NCBI RefSeq assembly: GCF_003011895.2
Contig: NZ_PXWF02000196.1
Coordinates: 1 to 55,836 of the forward strand
Direction: 5' to 3'
Length of the DNA: 55,836 nt
Source: Massilia glaciei
Lineage (GTDB): Bacteria > Pseudomonadota > Gammaproteobacteria > Burkholderiales > Burkholderiaceae_D
Both the position numbers and the translations under genes were made by a program. A model generated the notes under the pieces. The model searched no databases. It had not been told where the DNA came from and saw nothing but the letters and a program-made list of their open reading frames with translations. Shown here piece after piece: positions 45,799-53,761 of this stretch. The number at the start of each line of letters is the position of its first letter. The stretch's first letter is position 1.

Positions 45799-45810
45799 GG
45801 GGGGGGGGGG
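45799..45810. repeat. Run of 12 G between enhancer-like dyad and sigma-54 promoter
   Basis: A 12-bp homopolymer (G on the plus strand). It lies between the dyad at 45853-45868 and the -24 element. It is slippage-prone and could alter enhancer phasing; a sequencing-length error is also possible. Confidence 0.85.
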
Positions 45811-45852
45811 CGGTCCGCGCCCGCGGCGCGCATGCCCGCCACCGTTCACCAG

Positions 45853-45868
45853 TGTCCGGTTCCGGGCA
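45853..45868. promoter_or_regulatory. Dyad TGTCCGGTTCCGGGCA, candidate activator binding site
   Basis: A 16-bp inverted repeat with one mismatch (TGYCCGG-AA-CCGGRCA on the minus strand), about 85-100 bp upstream of the sigma-54 -24 element. This is the normal place for an NtrC-family enhancer. The regulator encoded in the operon is the obvious candidate. Confidence 0.5.
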
Positions 45869-45950
45869 CCGGCAACGCCGCGGCGGGCCATGCAAAAATG
45901 TATGGAGCGTGCCCGAGCTCAACAAATTTGCATGGCATGGAGGCGGGACG

Positions 45951-45975
45951 AAAAAAAGGCCAGCTGAGCTGGCCT
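45951..45975 (-). terminator. Intrinsic terminator of the DUF4124-like gene
   Basis: On the minus strand AGGCCAGCT-C-AGCTGGCCT is followed directly by TTTTTTT. It lies 65 bp past the stop of the gene at 46041-46472. Confidence 0.88.
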
Positions 45976-46040
45976 GTTCCCCGCGCGCGCGGCGCTTGCC
46001 GGCTTGGTTGCCCGGCTTAGTTGTCCGCTTGGTTGCGCTC

Positions 46041-46472
46041 CTAGTTGCTGGCGAACGTCATGCGCGTCGGGCGTGACGGCTTGCCGGCCAGTTGGCTGTT
46101 CGTCTTGGCGACCTTGAGCATGGCGACATCGACGCCCATCGAGGGACGCGCGATCTGGGCGCGCTGCTTGGCGGCGAAACGCAGTTCGTTCGCGCTTGGA
46201 AAGTAGGTCCGCGACACCACCCGCGCCGGGACCATCGCCAGGGCGTCGACGATTTCGACGCTGGCCTCTGGCAGCGCGACTTCGGCGGCGTAGTCGGTTT
46301 CGACGGCGACCGGCTCGCGGGCGACTTCGACGCCGTTGCCGCAGGCGGTGTCGGTCAACGTCACGTTGCCGCCGCTGTCGACGCATTTGATGACATCTTG
46401 TCCGGCGAATGTCATCGATGCGACCATCATGCCAGCGAGGAAAATTGTGTGCTTCAAAGCTGTGGTGTTCAT
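46041..46472 (-). CDS. Exported DUF4124-like protein
   Basis: 143 aa from ATG 46472, with AGGAG 6 nt upstream. The signal peptide is IFLAGMMVASMTFA. The mature start, GQDVIKCVDSGGNVTLTDTACGNG, is the DUF4124 pattern (x-YKCxDxxGxxxxTDxPC). The remainder is low-complexity acidic then basic. Function unknown; it is probably a periplasmic or surface protein. A strong terminator follows. Confidence 0.8.
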   Translation of the reverse strand: MNTTALKHTIFLAGMMVASMTFAGQDVIKCVDSGGNVTLTDTACGNGVEVAREPVAVETDYAAEVALPEASVEIVDALAMVPARVVSRTYFPSANELRFAAKQRAQIARPSMGVDVAMLKVAKTNSQLAGKPSRPTRMTFASN

Positions 46473-46561
46473 GATGTTGCTCCTTGTTTTCAATGAGGCC
46501 ACTTTGCCCGGTACAGGAACGCTTTTCCGTTCGTTACCACACGCTGAACCCGCTTGTCGAA

Positions 46562-47887
46562 TTATTTTTCTTCGAGTGAATACAAGAGCCAAAGCGCCGC
46601 CAGCATGGGCAGATTCTTGCTCAGCGGACCGAAAGGATGGAGCAGGAATTCGGGCAGCCGCCAGGCGATGAAGACCGTATAGAAGCCGACCAGGCCGATC
46701 TGCGCGAGCCAAAGCCAGCGCCGCCGGCACAGCAGCAAAATGCCCAGGCCGAGCGCGAGGTCGAGCGCGGCGGCTCCGTGCAACATCAGCGGGCGCAGGT
46801 TGTCGGGCACCCCGGCGCGCGCCAGCAGATGCAGGCTGTCGGCCAGCGGAAACAGGCCGAACGAGACGATCGCGGCGGCGATCCAGACCAGTGCGATGCT
46901 CAGGCGCAAAGGCGGCAGCAGCCAGTCGAGCTTGGCGCGCGCGCGCTCGGCCCCGGGGTCGGTGATGAACTCGGCCACCGGGCGCGGCATGCGCCCGATC
47001 AGGCGCGCCGTCATGAAAGGGTCGGCCGTGTTGCCGCGCTCGAGCATGCGCAGCGCGTCCTGGTCGAACGGCAGACCGGGCACCAGGCGCGCGGCGCGCG
47101 CCAGCGTGCGCGCCGCGGCCGACGACAGGCGCAGCACGCGCAGGCGGCCCATGCCGAGCGCCCTGCGCAGCGCGCCCAGGTAGTCGGTGAACGACATCGC
47201 CGCCGGACCCACCAGGGCGATGCGCGGGGCGGTCGCGCCCGAGGCGGGCACGGGCGGAGGATGCCGGATCAGGCCGACGACGGCGCCGGCCACGTCGTCG
47301 ACATGGATCGGCTGCACCAGTTGCCCGGAGCCGCCCAGGCGCAGCGCGAACGGCATGCTCGCGAGCGCCTTGAACAGGCGCGCGCTGGCGCCGTCCTTGC
47401 CATAGATTAGGGACGGCTGGACGATGAAGGCGCGCAGCGGCAGGCTGGCCAGGTAGTCGTCGGCCGCGCGCTTGCTCAGGTGGTAGGGCGTGTCGGCGGC
47501 GTCGTCGGCGCCGAGCGCCGAGAACTGGATCACCAGGCGCACCTGCGCCTCGACGCACGCGGCGAACAGGGCGCAGGCGGCGTGGGTGTGCAGGGTGTCG
47601 AAGCGCTGGCGCCGGGATTGGCGAAAAATGCCGACCGTGTTGATGACGATGTCGATGCCGGCCAGGCGCGCCAGCCAAACCGCTTTGTGTGTATTCTTGG
47701 AAAAATCGGCATGGATGGTGCGCAGGCGCCGATCCTCGGCGGACGGTTGGGGGGCAGGGTGCGGATTCGGCAGCAAGGGCGCGCCGGGATCGCGCAGCGC
47801 GCACACCAGTTCGTGGCCCTCGGCCAGCAGCGGGCCGAGCAGATGCCGCCCAACAAAACCGCTGGCCCCCGTCAGCAAGATGCGCAT
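46562..47887 (-). CDS. NAD(P)-binding epimerase fused to a DoxX-like membrane domain
   Basis: A 441-aa fusion. The N-terminal Rossmann domain (about 1-300) has TGASGFVGRHL with the nucleotide-binding glycines 7, 10 and 13. It resembles atypical short-chain dehydrogenases related to complex I subunit NDUFA9, and has YHLSKR in place of YxxxK. The C-terminal part (about 325-441) has four membrane helices of DoxX-like type (ALVWIAAAIVSFGLFPL, LDLALGLGILLLCRRR). Such fusions are found in proteobacteria and may act on quinones or lipids; the reaction is unknown. Confidence 0.83.
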   Translation of the reverse strand: MRILLTGASGFVGRHLLGPLLAEGHELVCALRDPGAPLLPNPHPAPQPSAEDRRLRTIHADFSKNTHKAVWLARLAGIDIVINTVGIFRQSRRQRFDTLHTHAACALFAACVEAQVRLVIQFSALGADDAADTPYHLSKRAADDYLASLPLRAFIVQPSLIYGKDGASARLFKALASMPFALRLGGSGQLVQPIHVDDVAGAVVGLIRHPPPVPASGATAPRIALVGPAAMSFTDYLGALRRALGMGRLRVLRLSSAAARTLARAARLVPGLPFDQDALRMLERGNTADPFMTARLIGRMPRPVAEFITDPGAERARAKLDWLLPPLRLSIALVWIAAAIVSFGLFPLADSLHLLARAGVPDNLRPLMLHGAAALDLALGLGILLLCRRRWLWLAQIGLVGFYTVFIAWRLPEFLLHPFGPLSKNLPMLAALWLLYSLEEK

Positions 47888-47972
47888 GCATGCCTTTCAT
47901 TCGTCCCCACGGTAGATAGCCGGGGGACGCGATCGGTTCAATCGAAAGCGCGCCGCGCCCCACTGGAAGCAA

Positions 47973-48455
47973 ATGAAAGATTTCATTCCACACAATTGGC
48001 GCCTCCCGCTCGAGCGCGGGCTGTACTCGGGCGCCGTTTCGAGCGTGACGTCGGCGCTCGCGCTCGGCGCGCTCGGCCACCGCGGGGCAGGCAGCATGTT
48101 CGCGCCGGTCAACGCCATCAGCCACTGGTTCTGGGGCGACGTGGCGGCCCGGCGCGACGGCTGGTCGATCCGCTACACGGTGCTGGGCTACCTGATCCAC
48201 CATGCAAGCGCGACATTCTGGGCGGTGCTGTTCGAGCGCGCCTGCGGCAGGTGGCTCGACCATGCACGCGCGGCGCCGACGGCGCAGGCGGCGCTGGCGG
48301 TGTCGGCGCTGGCCTGCTTCACCGACTTCCAGCTGACCCCGAAGCGCCTGCGCCCGGGCTTCGAGGAGCGCCTCGAGCGGCCCGCGCTGGCGGTGGTCTA
48401 TGTCGCGTTCGGCTGCGGCCTGGCGCTCGGGGCGATATTGAGCCGGCGCCGCTAG
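47973..48455 (+). CDS. Hypothetical four-helix membrane protein
   Basis: 160 aa with four hydrophobic segments (GAVSSVTSALALGALG, VLGYLIHHASATFWAVLFE, AALAVSALACFTDF, ALAVVYVAFGCGLALGAIL). NAISHWFWGD and YLIHHASA carry histidines near the membrane face. I recognise no family with a known function. It is divergent from the epimerase gene, with 85 bp between them. Confidence 0.68.
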   Translation: MKDFIPHNWRLPLERGLYSGAVSSVTSALALGALGHRGAGSMFAPVNAISHWFWGDVAARRDGWSIRYTVLGYLIHHASATFWAVLFERACGRWLDHARAAPTAQAALAVSALACFTDFQLTPKRLRPGFEERLERPALAVVYVAFGCGLALGAILSRRR

Positions 48456-48542
48456 CGCCGCGCCGGCGCCCTATAGCCGGTGCGCGATGGCCGGTGCTCT
48501 ATAATCCGGGCGTCACGGCATGCGCCAGATGGTACTCAACAA

Positions 48543-50066
48543 ATGACCGCTCCACCTTCGGCAATCGTCGCGGCGCTGCTCCAGCAAGCGATCGGATGCC
48601 ATCAGCACGGAAAATTCGACGCCGCCCGTGAACTCTACGGCCAGGTGCTCGCGCTCGCGCCGCGCCAGTTCGACGCGCTCCACCTCTCGGGCGTGGCCGC
48701 GCGCCAGCTCGGCCAGGTCGACACCGCCCTCGCGCTGATCGGGCGGGCGATCGGCATCGACCCCGCGCAGGCCAACGCCCATTGCAACCTCGGCGCCGCC
48801 CTGCAGGACGCCGGCCGGCCCGACGAGGCGCTGGCCAGCTACGACCGGGCGATCGCGCTCAATCCCGGCTACGCGCTGGCCCTGTGCAACCGCGGCAACA
48901 CGCTGCGCAATCTGGGAAGGCTGGAGGAGGCTATCGGCAGCTACCAGCGCGCGCTCGCGCTGCGCCCGGCCTACCCCGAGGCGCACTGCAACCTGGCGCT
49001 CGCGCTGCACGACGCCGGGCGTGCCGGCGAGGCCCTCGCCAGCGCCGGGCGCGCCCTGGGCGGCCGCCCCGACTACCCCGAGGCGCTGTGCGCGCGCGCG
49101 CGCGCCCTGCACGGCCTGCACCGCTTCGGCGAGGCGCTGCGCGACTACGACCGCGCCATCGCGCTCAAGCCCGACTGGGCCGAGGCCCGCTGCTGGCGCG
49201 GGGCCGCGCTGCAACGACTGCAGCGCTTCGACGAGGCGCTGGCCGCCTACGAGAGCGCGCTCGCGCTTAAGCCCGACTATCCGCTCGCCCACCAATACCG
49301 GGCCAACACCCTGCGCGCGCTGGGGCGCCCCGCCGAGGCCGTCGCCGCCTACCGCAGCGCGCTGGCGCAGGGCGGCGACGCCACCCAGATCGGGTACGCG
49401 CTCGCCGCGCTCGGCGTCGGCCAGGCCCCGGCCGCCGCCCCGGCCGCGTATGTGGCCGGCTTGTTCGACCAGTACGCTGACCACTTCGATCACCACCTGG
49501 TCGGCGTGCTGGGGTACCAGATGCCGGCGCTGCTTGACGCCGCGATCCGCCGCGCGTTTTCGCCGCGCGACGCCGACACGCTCGATCTGGGCTGCGGCAC
49601 CGGCTTGTGCGGTCCCTACCTGAGGGCGTATTCGAAGCATCTGGTGGGTGTCGACCTGTCCGAGAAAATGCTCGACAAGGCGCGCCTTGCGGGCTGCTAC
49701 GACGCCCTGTTCCGCAGCGAACTGGCGCAGTATTTGTCGGGGCGGACCGACGTCTGCGACCTGGTCGTGGCGGCCGACGTTTTCGTGTACATCGGCGACC
49801 TGGCGCCGGTGTTCGGCGCCGTCCACGGCGCGCTGCGCCCGGGCGGCGGCTTTTGTTTTTCGGTCGAGGCCTGCGACAGCGGCGAGTTCACGCTGCGGCC
49901 GTCGAACCGCTTCGCCCATTCGCTCGCCTATGTGCGCGCGCTGGCAGCGGCGGCCGGGTTCGAGGTGGTCGAGGCCGAACGGCGCGCAGGACGCGAGGAG
50001 GACGGCGTCGGCGTCATGGCGTACGCGGTCACGCTGCGCAGCCTCAAGCCGAAGGCGGCTTTGTAA
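48543..50066 (+). CDS. TPR-repeat protein with C-terminal SAM methyltransferase domain
   Basis: A 507-aa protein. About eight tetratricopeptide repeats (residues 8-290) of the [AE]A..xYxxALALxPxY type come first. A class I methyltransferase domain (about 300-507) follows, with the SAM-binding motif LDLGCGTG (347-354), an acidic residue in LVGVDLSEKML and a VVAADVFVYIGDL motif. The TPR arm probably selects a protein or glycan substrate; the target is unknown. ATG 48543 follows a TATAAT -10-like box (48499-48504). Confidence 0.86.
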   Translation: MTAPPSAIVAALLQQAIGCHQHGKFDAARELYGQVLALAPRQFDALHLSGVAARQLGQVDTALALIGRAIGIDPAQANAHCNLGAALQDAGRPDEALASYDRAIALNPGYALALCNRGNTLRNLGRLEEAIGSYQRALALRPAYPEAHCNLALALHDAGRAGEALASAGRALGGRPDYPEALCARARALHGLHRFGEALRDYDRAIALKPDWAEARCWRGAALQRLQRFDEALAAYESALALKPDYPLAHQYRANTLRALGRPAEAVAAYRSALAQGGDATQIGYALAALGVGQAPAAAPAAYVAGLFDQYADHFDHHLVGVLGYQMPALLDAAIRRAFSPRDADTLDLGCGTGLCGPYLRAYSKHLVGVDLSEKMLDKARLAGCYDALFRSELAQYLSGRTDVCDLVVAADVFVYIGDLAPVFGAVHGALRPGGGFCFSVEACDSGEFTLRPSNRFAHSLAYVRALAAAAGFEVVEAERRAGREEDGVGVMAYAVTLRSLKPKAAL

Positions 50067-50069
50067 AAC

Positions 50070-51662
50070 TTATTTGGGCGCCGAAGCCCGCACCACCTGG
50101 TGGATGTAGGTGCGCCCGTCCTGGCGCGGCGTCACGTTCCAGCCTTTTTTGCTGCCCCACACGGTGGTGTGGATGTACAGGGGGACCAGGCCGACGTCGC
50201 GCATCGCCACCCGGTTCGCCTCCCGCAGCAACCGGCCGCGCCGGGCATCGTCGAACTCCACGCGCGCCGCCAGAAGGGCCTGGTCGAAGGCGGCGCTGCG
50301 GTAGCGGCCCCGGTTCGAGGCGCCCATGCCGGTCGCCGGATCGAAGCCGGCCAGCAGCGCCTTCATGCTGGACTCGACCATGCCGGAGTCGGCGTTCCAG
50401 CCGCCCAGCATCAGGGAGAATTCAAGCTTGTTGCCGCGCGCGAAATAGACCGGCGCCGGCAAGCTTTGGACGTCGGTCAGGATGCCGACCCGGCCGAGCA
50501 TGCCGGCCAGCGTCTGCGCCACCTGGCGGTCGTTGACGTAATGGTCGCTGGTGGAATGGAGCGTGATCCGGAAGCCGTTTGGATAGCCGGCCGCCGCCAG
50601 CAGGCGGCGCGCGCCGGCGATGTCCTGCCTGGACCCGATTAGCTCGGGCGCGTGGCCGGCGCCCGAGGGCCCGACCAGCTGGTCGCTCGGCACGCCCATC
50701 CCCTCGAGCACCTTGGCCACCAGCGCGTCGCGCCCGACCGCCTTCGAGATCGCCTGCCGCACCCGCAGGTCGGCCAGCGGGTTGCGCGCCAGCGGCTTGC
50801 GGTCAAGGCCGAAGGCGAACGGGGTTTGCGCGCGCGCGCCGTCGAGGTGCAGGTACATCAGCCGGAACGACGGCGCCGAGGCCACCGTAAATCCCGGCCT
50901 GGCGGCGACGGCCCGGACGTCCTGGGTCGGCACGTTCTCGATCAGGTCGACCTTGCCGCTCAACAGGGCGGCGGTGCGGGTCGACTCGTTCGGCAGCAGC
51001 AAAATGGTGGCCTTGTCCCACTGCCCCTGCCGGCCCCAGTAGGCCGCGTTGCGCACCAGGTCGATCCGTTCGTTGCGGCGCACGGCGGCGAACTTGAACG
51101 GGCCGGTGCCGACCAGCGCCCTGCCCGAATTGAAGTCCTCGGTGGCGGCGTTTTCGGCCGCCGCCTTCGAGACCATGAGCACGCCGGTCAGGTCGCGCGG
51201 CAGCATCGGCACCGGACCGTCGGTGTGGACGTGCACGGTCAGTTTGTCGAGCGCGACGACGCGCTTGATCGCCCGCGTGTAGAGCGCGAACGAGGACGGG
51301 CTGTTCTTGACCGTCTTGGTGCGCCCGAGCGAGAACACCACGTCGGCGGAGGTGAACGGGCGGCCGTCGTGGAACCTCACGTCCGGACGCAGCTTGAACT
51401 CCCAGGTGGTGGGGCCGCGCAGTGTCCAGCCCAGCGCCAGCGCGGGCACGATGCCGGCGCCGGCGTCGCGCGCGACGAGCGGATCGAACATGTGCTCGGC
51501 CACGTTCGAGTTGGAAGAATTGTTATGGAAGTGCGGATCGAGCGAGGTGATGGTGCCGGACAGGCCGACCGTGATGTCGGCCGCCTTCGCGCCGCCCCAC
51601 AGCGCCGTCGTGAGCAGCAGCGCGCTCGCGCAGAGCAGGTGTGTCGGCCGGTGGTATCGCAT
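50070..51662 (-). CDS. Family 5 periplasmic peptide/solute-binding protein
   Basis: 530 aa from ATG 51662, with a signal peptide (LLCASALLLTTALWGGAKAA). It has the family signature DITVGLSGTITSLDPHFHN, then WTLRGPTTWEFKLRPDVRFHDGRPFTSADVVFS. It is of the DppA/OppA/NikA fold and binds peptides, nickel or similar solutes. No permease or ATPase genes are next to it, so it is an orphan component or serves a transporter elsewhere. It converges with the TPR-methyltransferase gene, 3 bp away. Confidence 0.88.
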   Translation of the reverse strand: MRYHRPTHLLCASALLLTTALWGGAKAADITVGLSGTITSLDPHFHNNSSNSNVAEHMFDPLVARDAGAGIVPALALGWTLRGPTTWEFKLRPDVRFHDGRPFTSADVVFSLGRTKTVKNSPSSFALYTRAIKRVVALDKLTVHVHTDGPVPMLPRDLTGVLMVSKAAAENAATEDFNSGRALVGTGPFKFAAVRRNERIDLVRNAAYWGRQGQWDKATILLLPNESTRTAALLSGKVDLIENVPTQDVRAVAARPGFTVASAPSFRLMYLHLDGARAQTPFAFGLDRKPLARNPLADLRVRQAISKAVGRDALVAKVLEGMGVPSDQLVGPSGAGHAPELIGSRQDIAGARRLLAAAGYPNGFRITLHSTSDHYVNDRQVAQTLAGMLGRVGILTDVQSLPAPVYFARGNKLEFSLMLGGWNADSGMVESSMKALLAGFDPATGMGASNRGRYRSAAFDQALLAARVEFDDARRGRLLREANRVAMRDVGLVPLYIHTTVWGSKKGWNVTPRQDGRTYIHQVVRASAPK

Positions 51663-51888
51663 CGGAGTCGGACCAGTGTGGAAAGCGGACCGGTATTGTA
51701 GCCGACGCACCCGCGGCGGCCGGCCGCGCCACGATGGAGCCGTAACGCGGCGCCATAACGTCGCCTCTGGTGTGCCCGGCGCTATTTGTTTGATATGTGA
51801 ACCGGCACGGGCCATAATTGAACGCTCGCGCACTGTTTGGCAAACCGGCCAAGGGCGCGCTGCAATCGACCAAAAATAAGGAGACTCC

Positions 51889-52962
51889 ATGTTCGCGACC
51901 GATACCCTGTCTTTCGCAGGGAGCGGCGCCGTGCTCGCCGTTGCCGCCGCGCTGTCCGCGACGCCAGCCCCGGCCGGCGCCGCCAAGCCCCAGCGGGCCA
52001 CCCTGTCGTGCGCCGCCAGCGGCACGCTCGAAGCGCTGGTCGATTGCATCTCCCACCAGATGCCGCAGCACGACTCGAATGGCTTCGCGGTGCCGACCGC
52101 GGCCCAATCGACCGACTTCGCGGCCGTCGTGACATCCATGCTCGAAGGGAACTGCGATTTCGCGCTGCCAGCGAGCATCGGCGCCAACATGGCGATCCGC
52201 AGCTTCACCGACGACGGCAACGGGCGCACCTACTGCCTGCTGATGGAGGTGAAAAGCTCGGTCAAGAGCGGCTTTGTCGACAAGGGCTGGGGCACCTTCA
52301 TCACCCACCCGGCCGGCGCGCGGCGCATCAGCCACCACGCGCCGCATCCCAAATTCGACACCGCGAGCACCGGCTCGGACGAGGGCGACGCCTACAGCGC
52401 GCGCGAGGCGGTGCGCATTTTCAAGCGGAGCGATTCGCGCAGCTACCTGATGGCGGGCACGCGCCGCAGCGCGAACCTGAGCGCGAGCACCTGCCAGGGT
52501 TCCTACTGGCAGAGCGATTGCGCCCACAACACGGCCAATATGTACTTCCCGGCCAATGTCGCGCTCGACAATTTCTACGCCGCCCGGGGTCAGGACTGGA
52601 CCGCCATCGAATGGCACAGCAAGAGCGCGTCGACCTGCAGCAACGATGTGTTCATGAGCATGGGCCGCAACGAGACGCCGCCGGCCGGCTCCAAGCTGCA
52701 GCTGCTCAAGGCCGCCATGGAGGCCCAAAAACCGTCCTGGGTCATCGAGACGACCGGCGGCGGCGGCACCTGCGCCCTGGTCGCCTCGACCAACACCGCC
52801 GGGCGCATGCTCAACGGCGTGACCGCCACCAATGCCTGCGGCACCGCCGCCACCTCCGCGTCGGGCAAGTTTTTGCACATCGAGCAGACCACCGGTTTGG
52901 TCGGCGATCTCGAGGCCACCTCGACCGCGTGGGCCAACGCGCTGATCGCCGCATTCCCATAG
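51889..52962 (+). CDS. Secreted Cys-containing protein of unknown function
   Basis: 357 aa with a signal peptide (AVLAVAAALSATPAPAGA) and an excellent ribosome binding site (AAGGAG, 5 nt). The mature protein has several cysteines and a HHAPHPKFDTAS motif near 145-156. Then come SRSYLMAGTRRSAN, DCAHNTANMYFPAN and WTAIEWHSKS. His/Asp/Asn-rich conserved-looking patches suggest an extracellular enzyme, but I cannot name it. It stands alone and is divergent from the binding-protein gene. Confidence 0.68.
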   Translation: MFATDTLSFAGSGAVLAVAAALSATPAPAGAAKPQRATLSCAASGTLEALVDCISHQMPQHDSNGFAVPTAAQSTDFAAVVTSMLEGNCDFALPASIGANMAIRSFTDDGNGRTYCLLMEVKSSVKSGFVDKGWGTFITHPAGARRISHHAPHPKFDTASTGSDEGDAYSAREAVRIFKRSDSRSYLMAGTRRSANLSASTCQGSYWQSDCAHNTANMYFPANVALDNFYAARGQDWTAIEWHSKSASTCSNDVFMSMGRNETPPAGSKLQLLKAAMEAQKPSWVIETTGGGGTCALVASTNTAGRMLNGVTATNACGTAATSASGKFLHIEQTTGLVGDLEATSTAWANALIAAFP

Positions 52963-52987
52963 GGGCGGACCGGCCGCCCGCGCGGCG

Positions 52988-53626
52988 CTACGGCCGGGCC
53001 GGGTCGTCGATCGAGGCGATCTGTTCGATGAGGGCGATGTAGTCGGCCGGCAGGCCGCCCTCGCGCGCGCCCGACAGCACATGCTGCTTGTACCAGTGGT
53101 AGGGCCTGAGAGGCTGAGAGTCTTTCGATCATGCCCGCTCAGCACGCCAGAAAGCGCCAGTTCGTCGTTGCAAATGCTCACCATAGCCCGCTATGGCTGT
53201 GCTTTGCGCCTCGATCTGCCGCTTTCTGGCGGGCTGCTCGGGCACGCCCGAAAAACTCTCAGCCTCTGAGCGCGGCGTCCTTGCGCGTGGCGAAGTAGGT
53301 GCATGCGGTGAGCACCGCGCCTTCGGTGACGACATCGACCATGGCCGCGGCGTAGCCGTTGCCCAGGCCCTCGGCCCGGTCGAGCCCGGCCTTGTCGGCC
53401 ACCCCGACCGAATACACGACGCCGTAGACGCGGGCGCCGGCGAGGCCGGTCGGTTCGCAATCGCACTTGGCGCTGCCGTCGCGGCCACCTTGTCGAACGT
53501 GAGGCGGCGGCCCGTGACATAGCCGGCCGCCACCACCCGCGCCGACGGCGCGCGGTCGGCCGCGGTCAGGCGCGCCGCGCTCATGTTCGAGCCGTACGCG
53601 AAATAGAGGAAATGGCTGGCGCCCAT
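52988..53626 (-). pseudogene. Gamma-glutamylcyclotransferase-family gene, frameshifted and interrupted
   Basis: The start MGASHFLYFAYGSNM (ATG 53626) holds the diagnostic YxAYGSNM glutamyl-binding loop. The frame breaks near 53490: FDKV must be followed by GRDGSAKCD, which is in the next frame and implies one lost base. It continues as VYSVGVADKAGLDRAEG, with the likely catalytic Glu, to KDAAL. There the 157-bp element is inserted. The sequence resumes with RPYHWYKQHVL and ends at TAG 52988. Removing the element with one duplicate and adding back one base gives exactly 160 codons. Two independent lesions make it a clear pseudogene. Confidence 0.85.
53110..53266. mobile_element. 157-bp full-length palindromic element, copy 2
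   Basis: The reverse complement of copy 1 (402-558), with three differences in 157 bp by eye. It is flanked by the 3-bp duplication TGA (53107-53109 and 53267-53269). The centre is CCATAGCCCGCTATGG. It is inserted in the cyclotransferase pseudogene. Confidence 0.9.
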
Positions 53627-53761
53627 TGAGTGCTTCCAAAAAAGTGCCGAAGCAAGAACAGATCGTCCCCGCATGCGCGAGGGCGATGCTGGTTTTTGCT
53701 CTTCAAGCTCAATCCGCACGATTTCTGTTGCGGGTGTGAGCTCTCGGTCTTGGCTATCGCA

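Noticed and set aside
46041-48263. A 740-codon minus-strand frame across the DUF4124-like and epimerase genes
   Set aside because: Only its last 143 codons are a real gene, with its own ribosome binding site; the rest is in the wrong frame of the epimerase.
51523-53184. A 553-codon minus-strand frame that enters the palindromic element
   Set aside because: It crosses the secreted-protein gene on the other strand and shows no homology.
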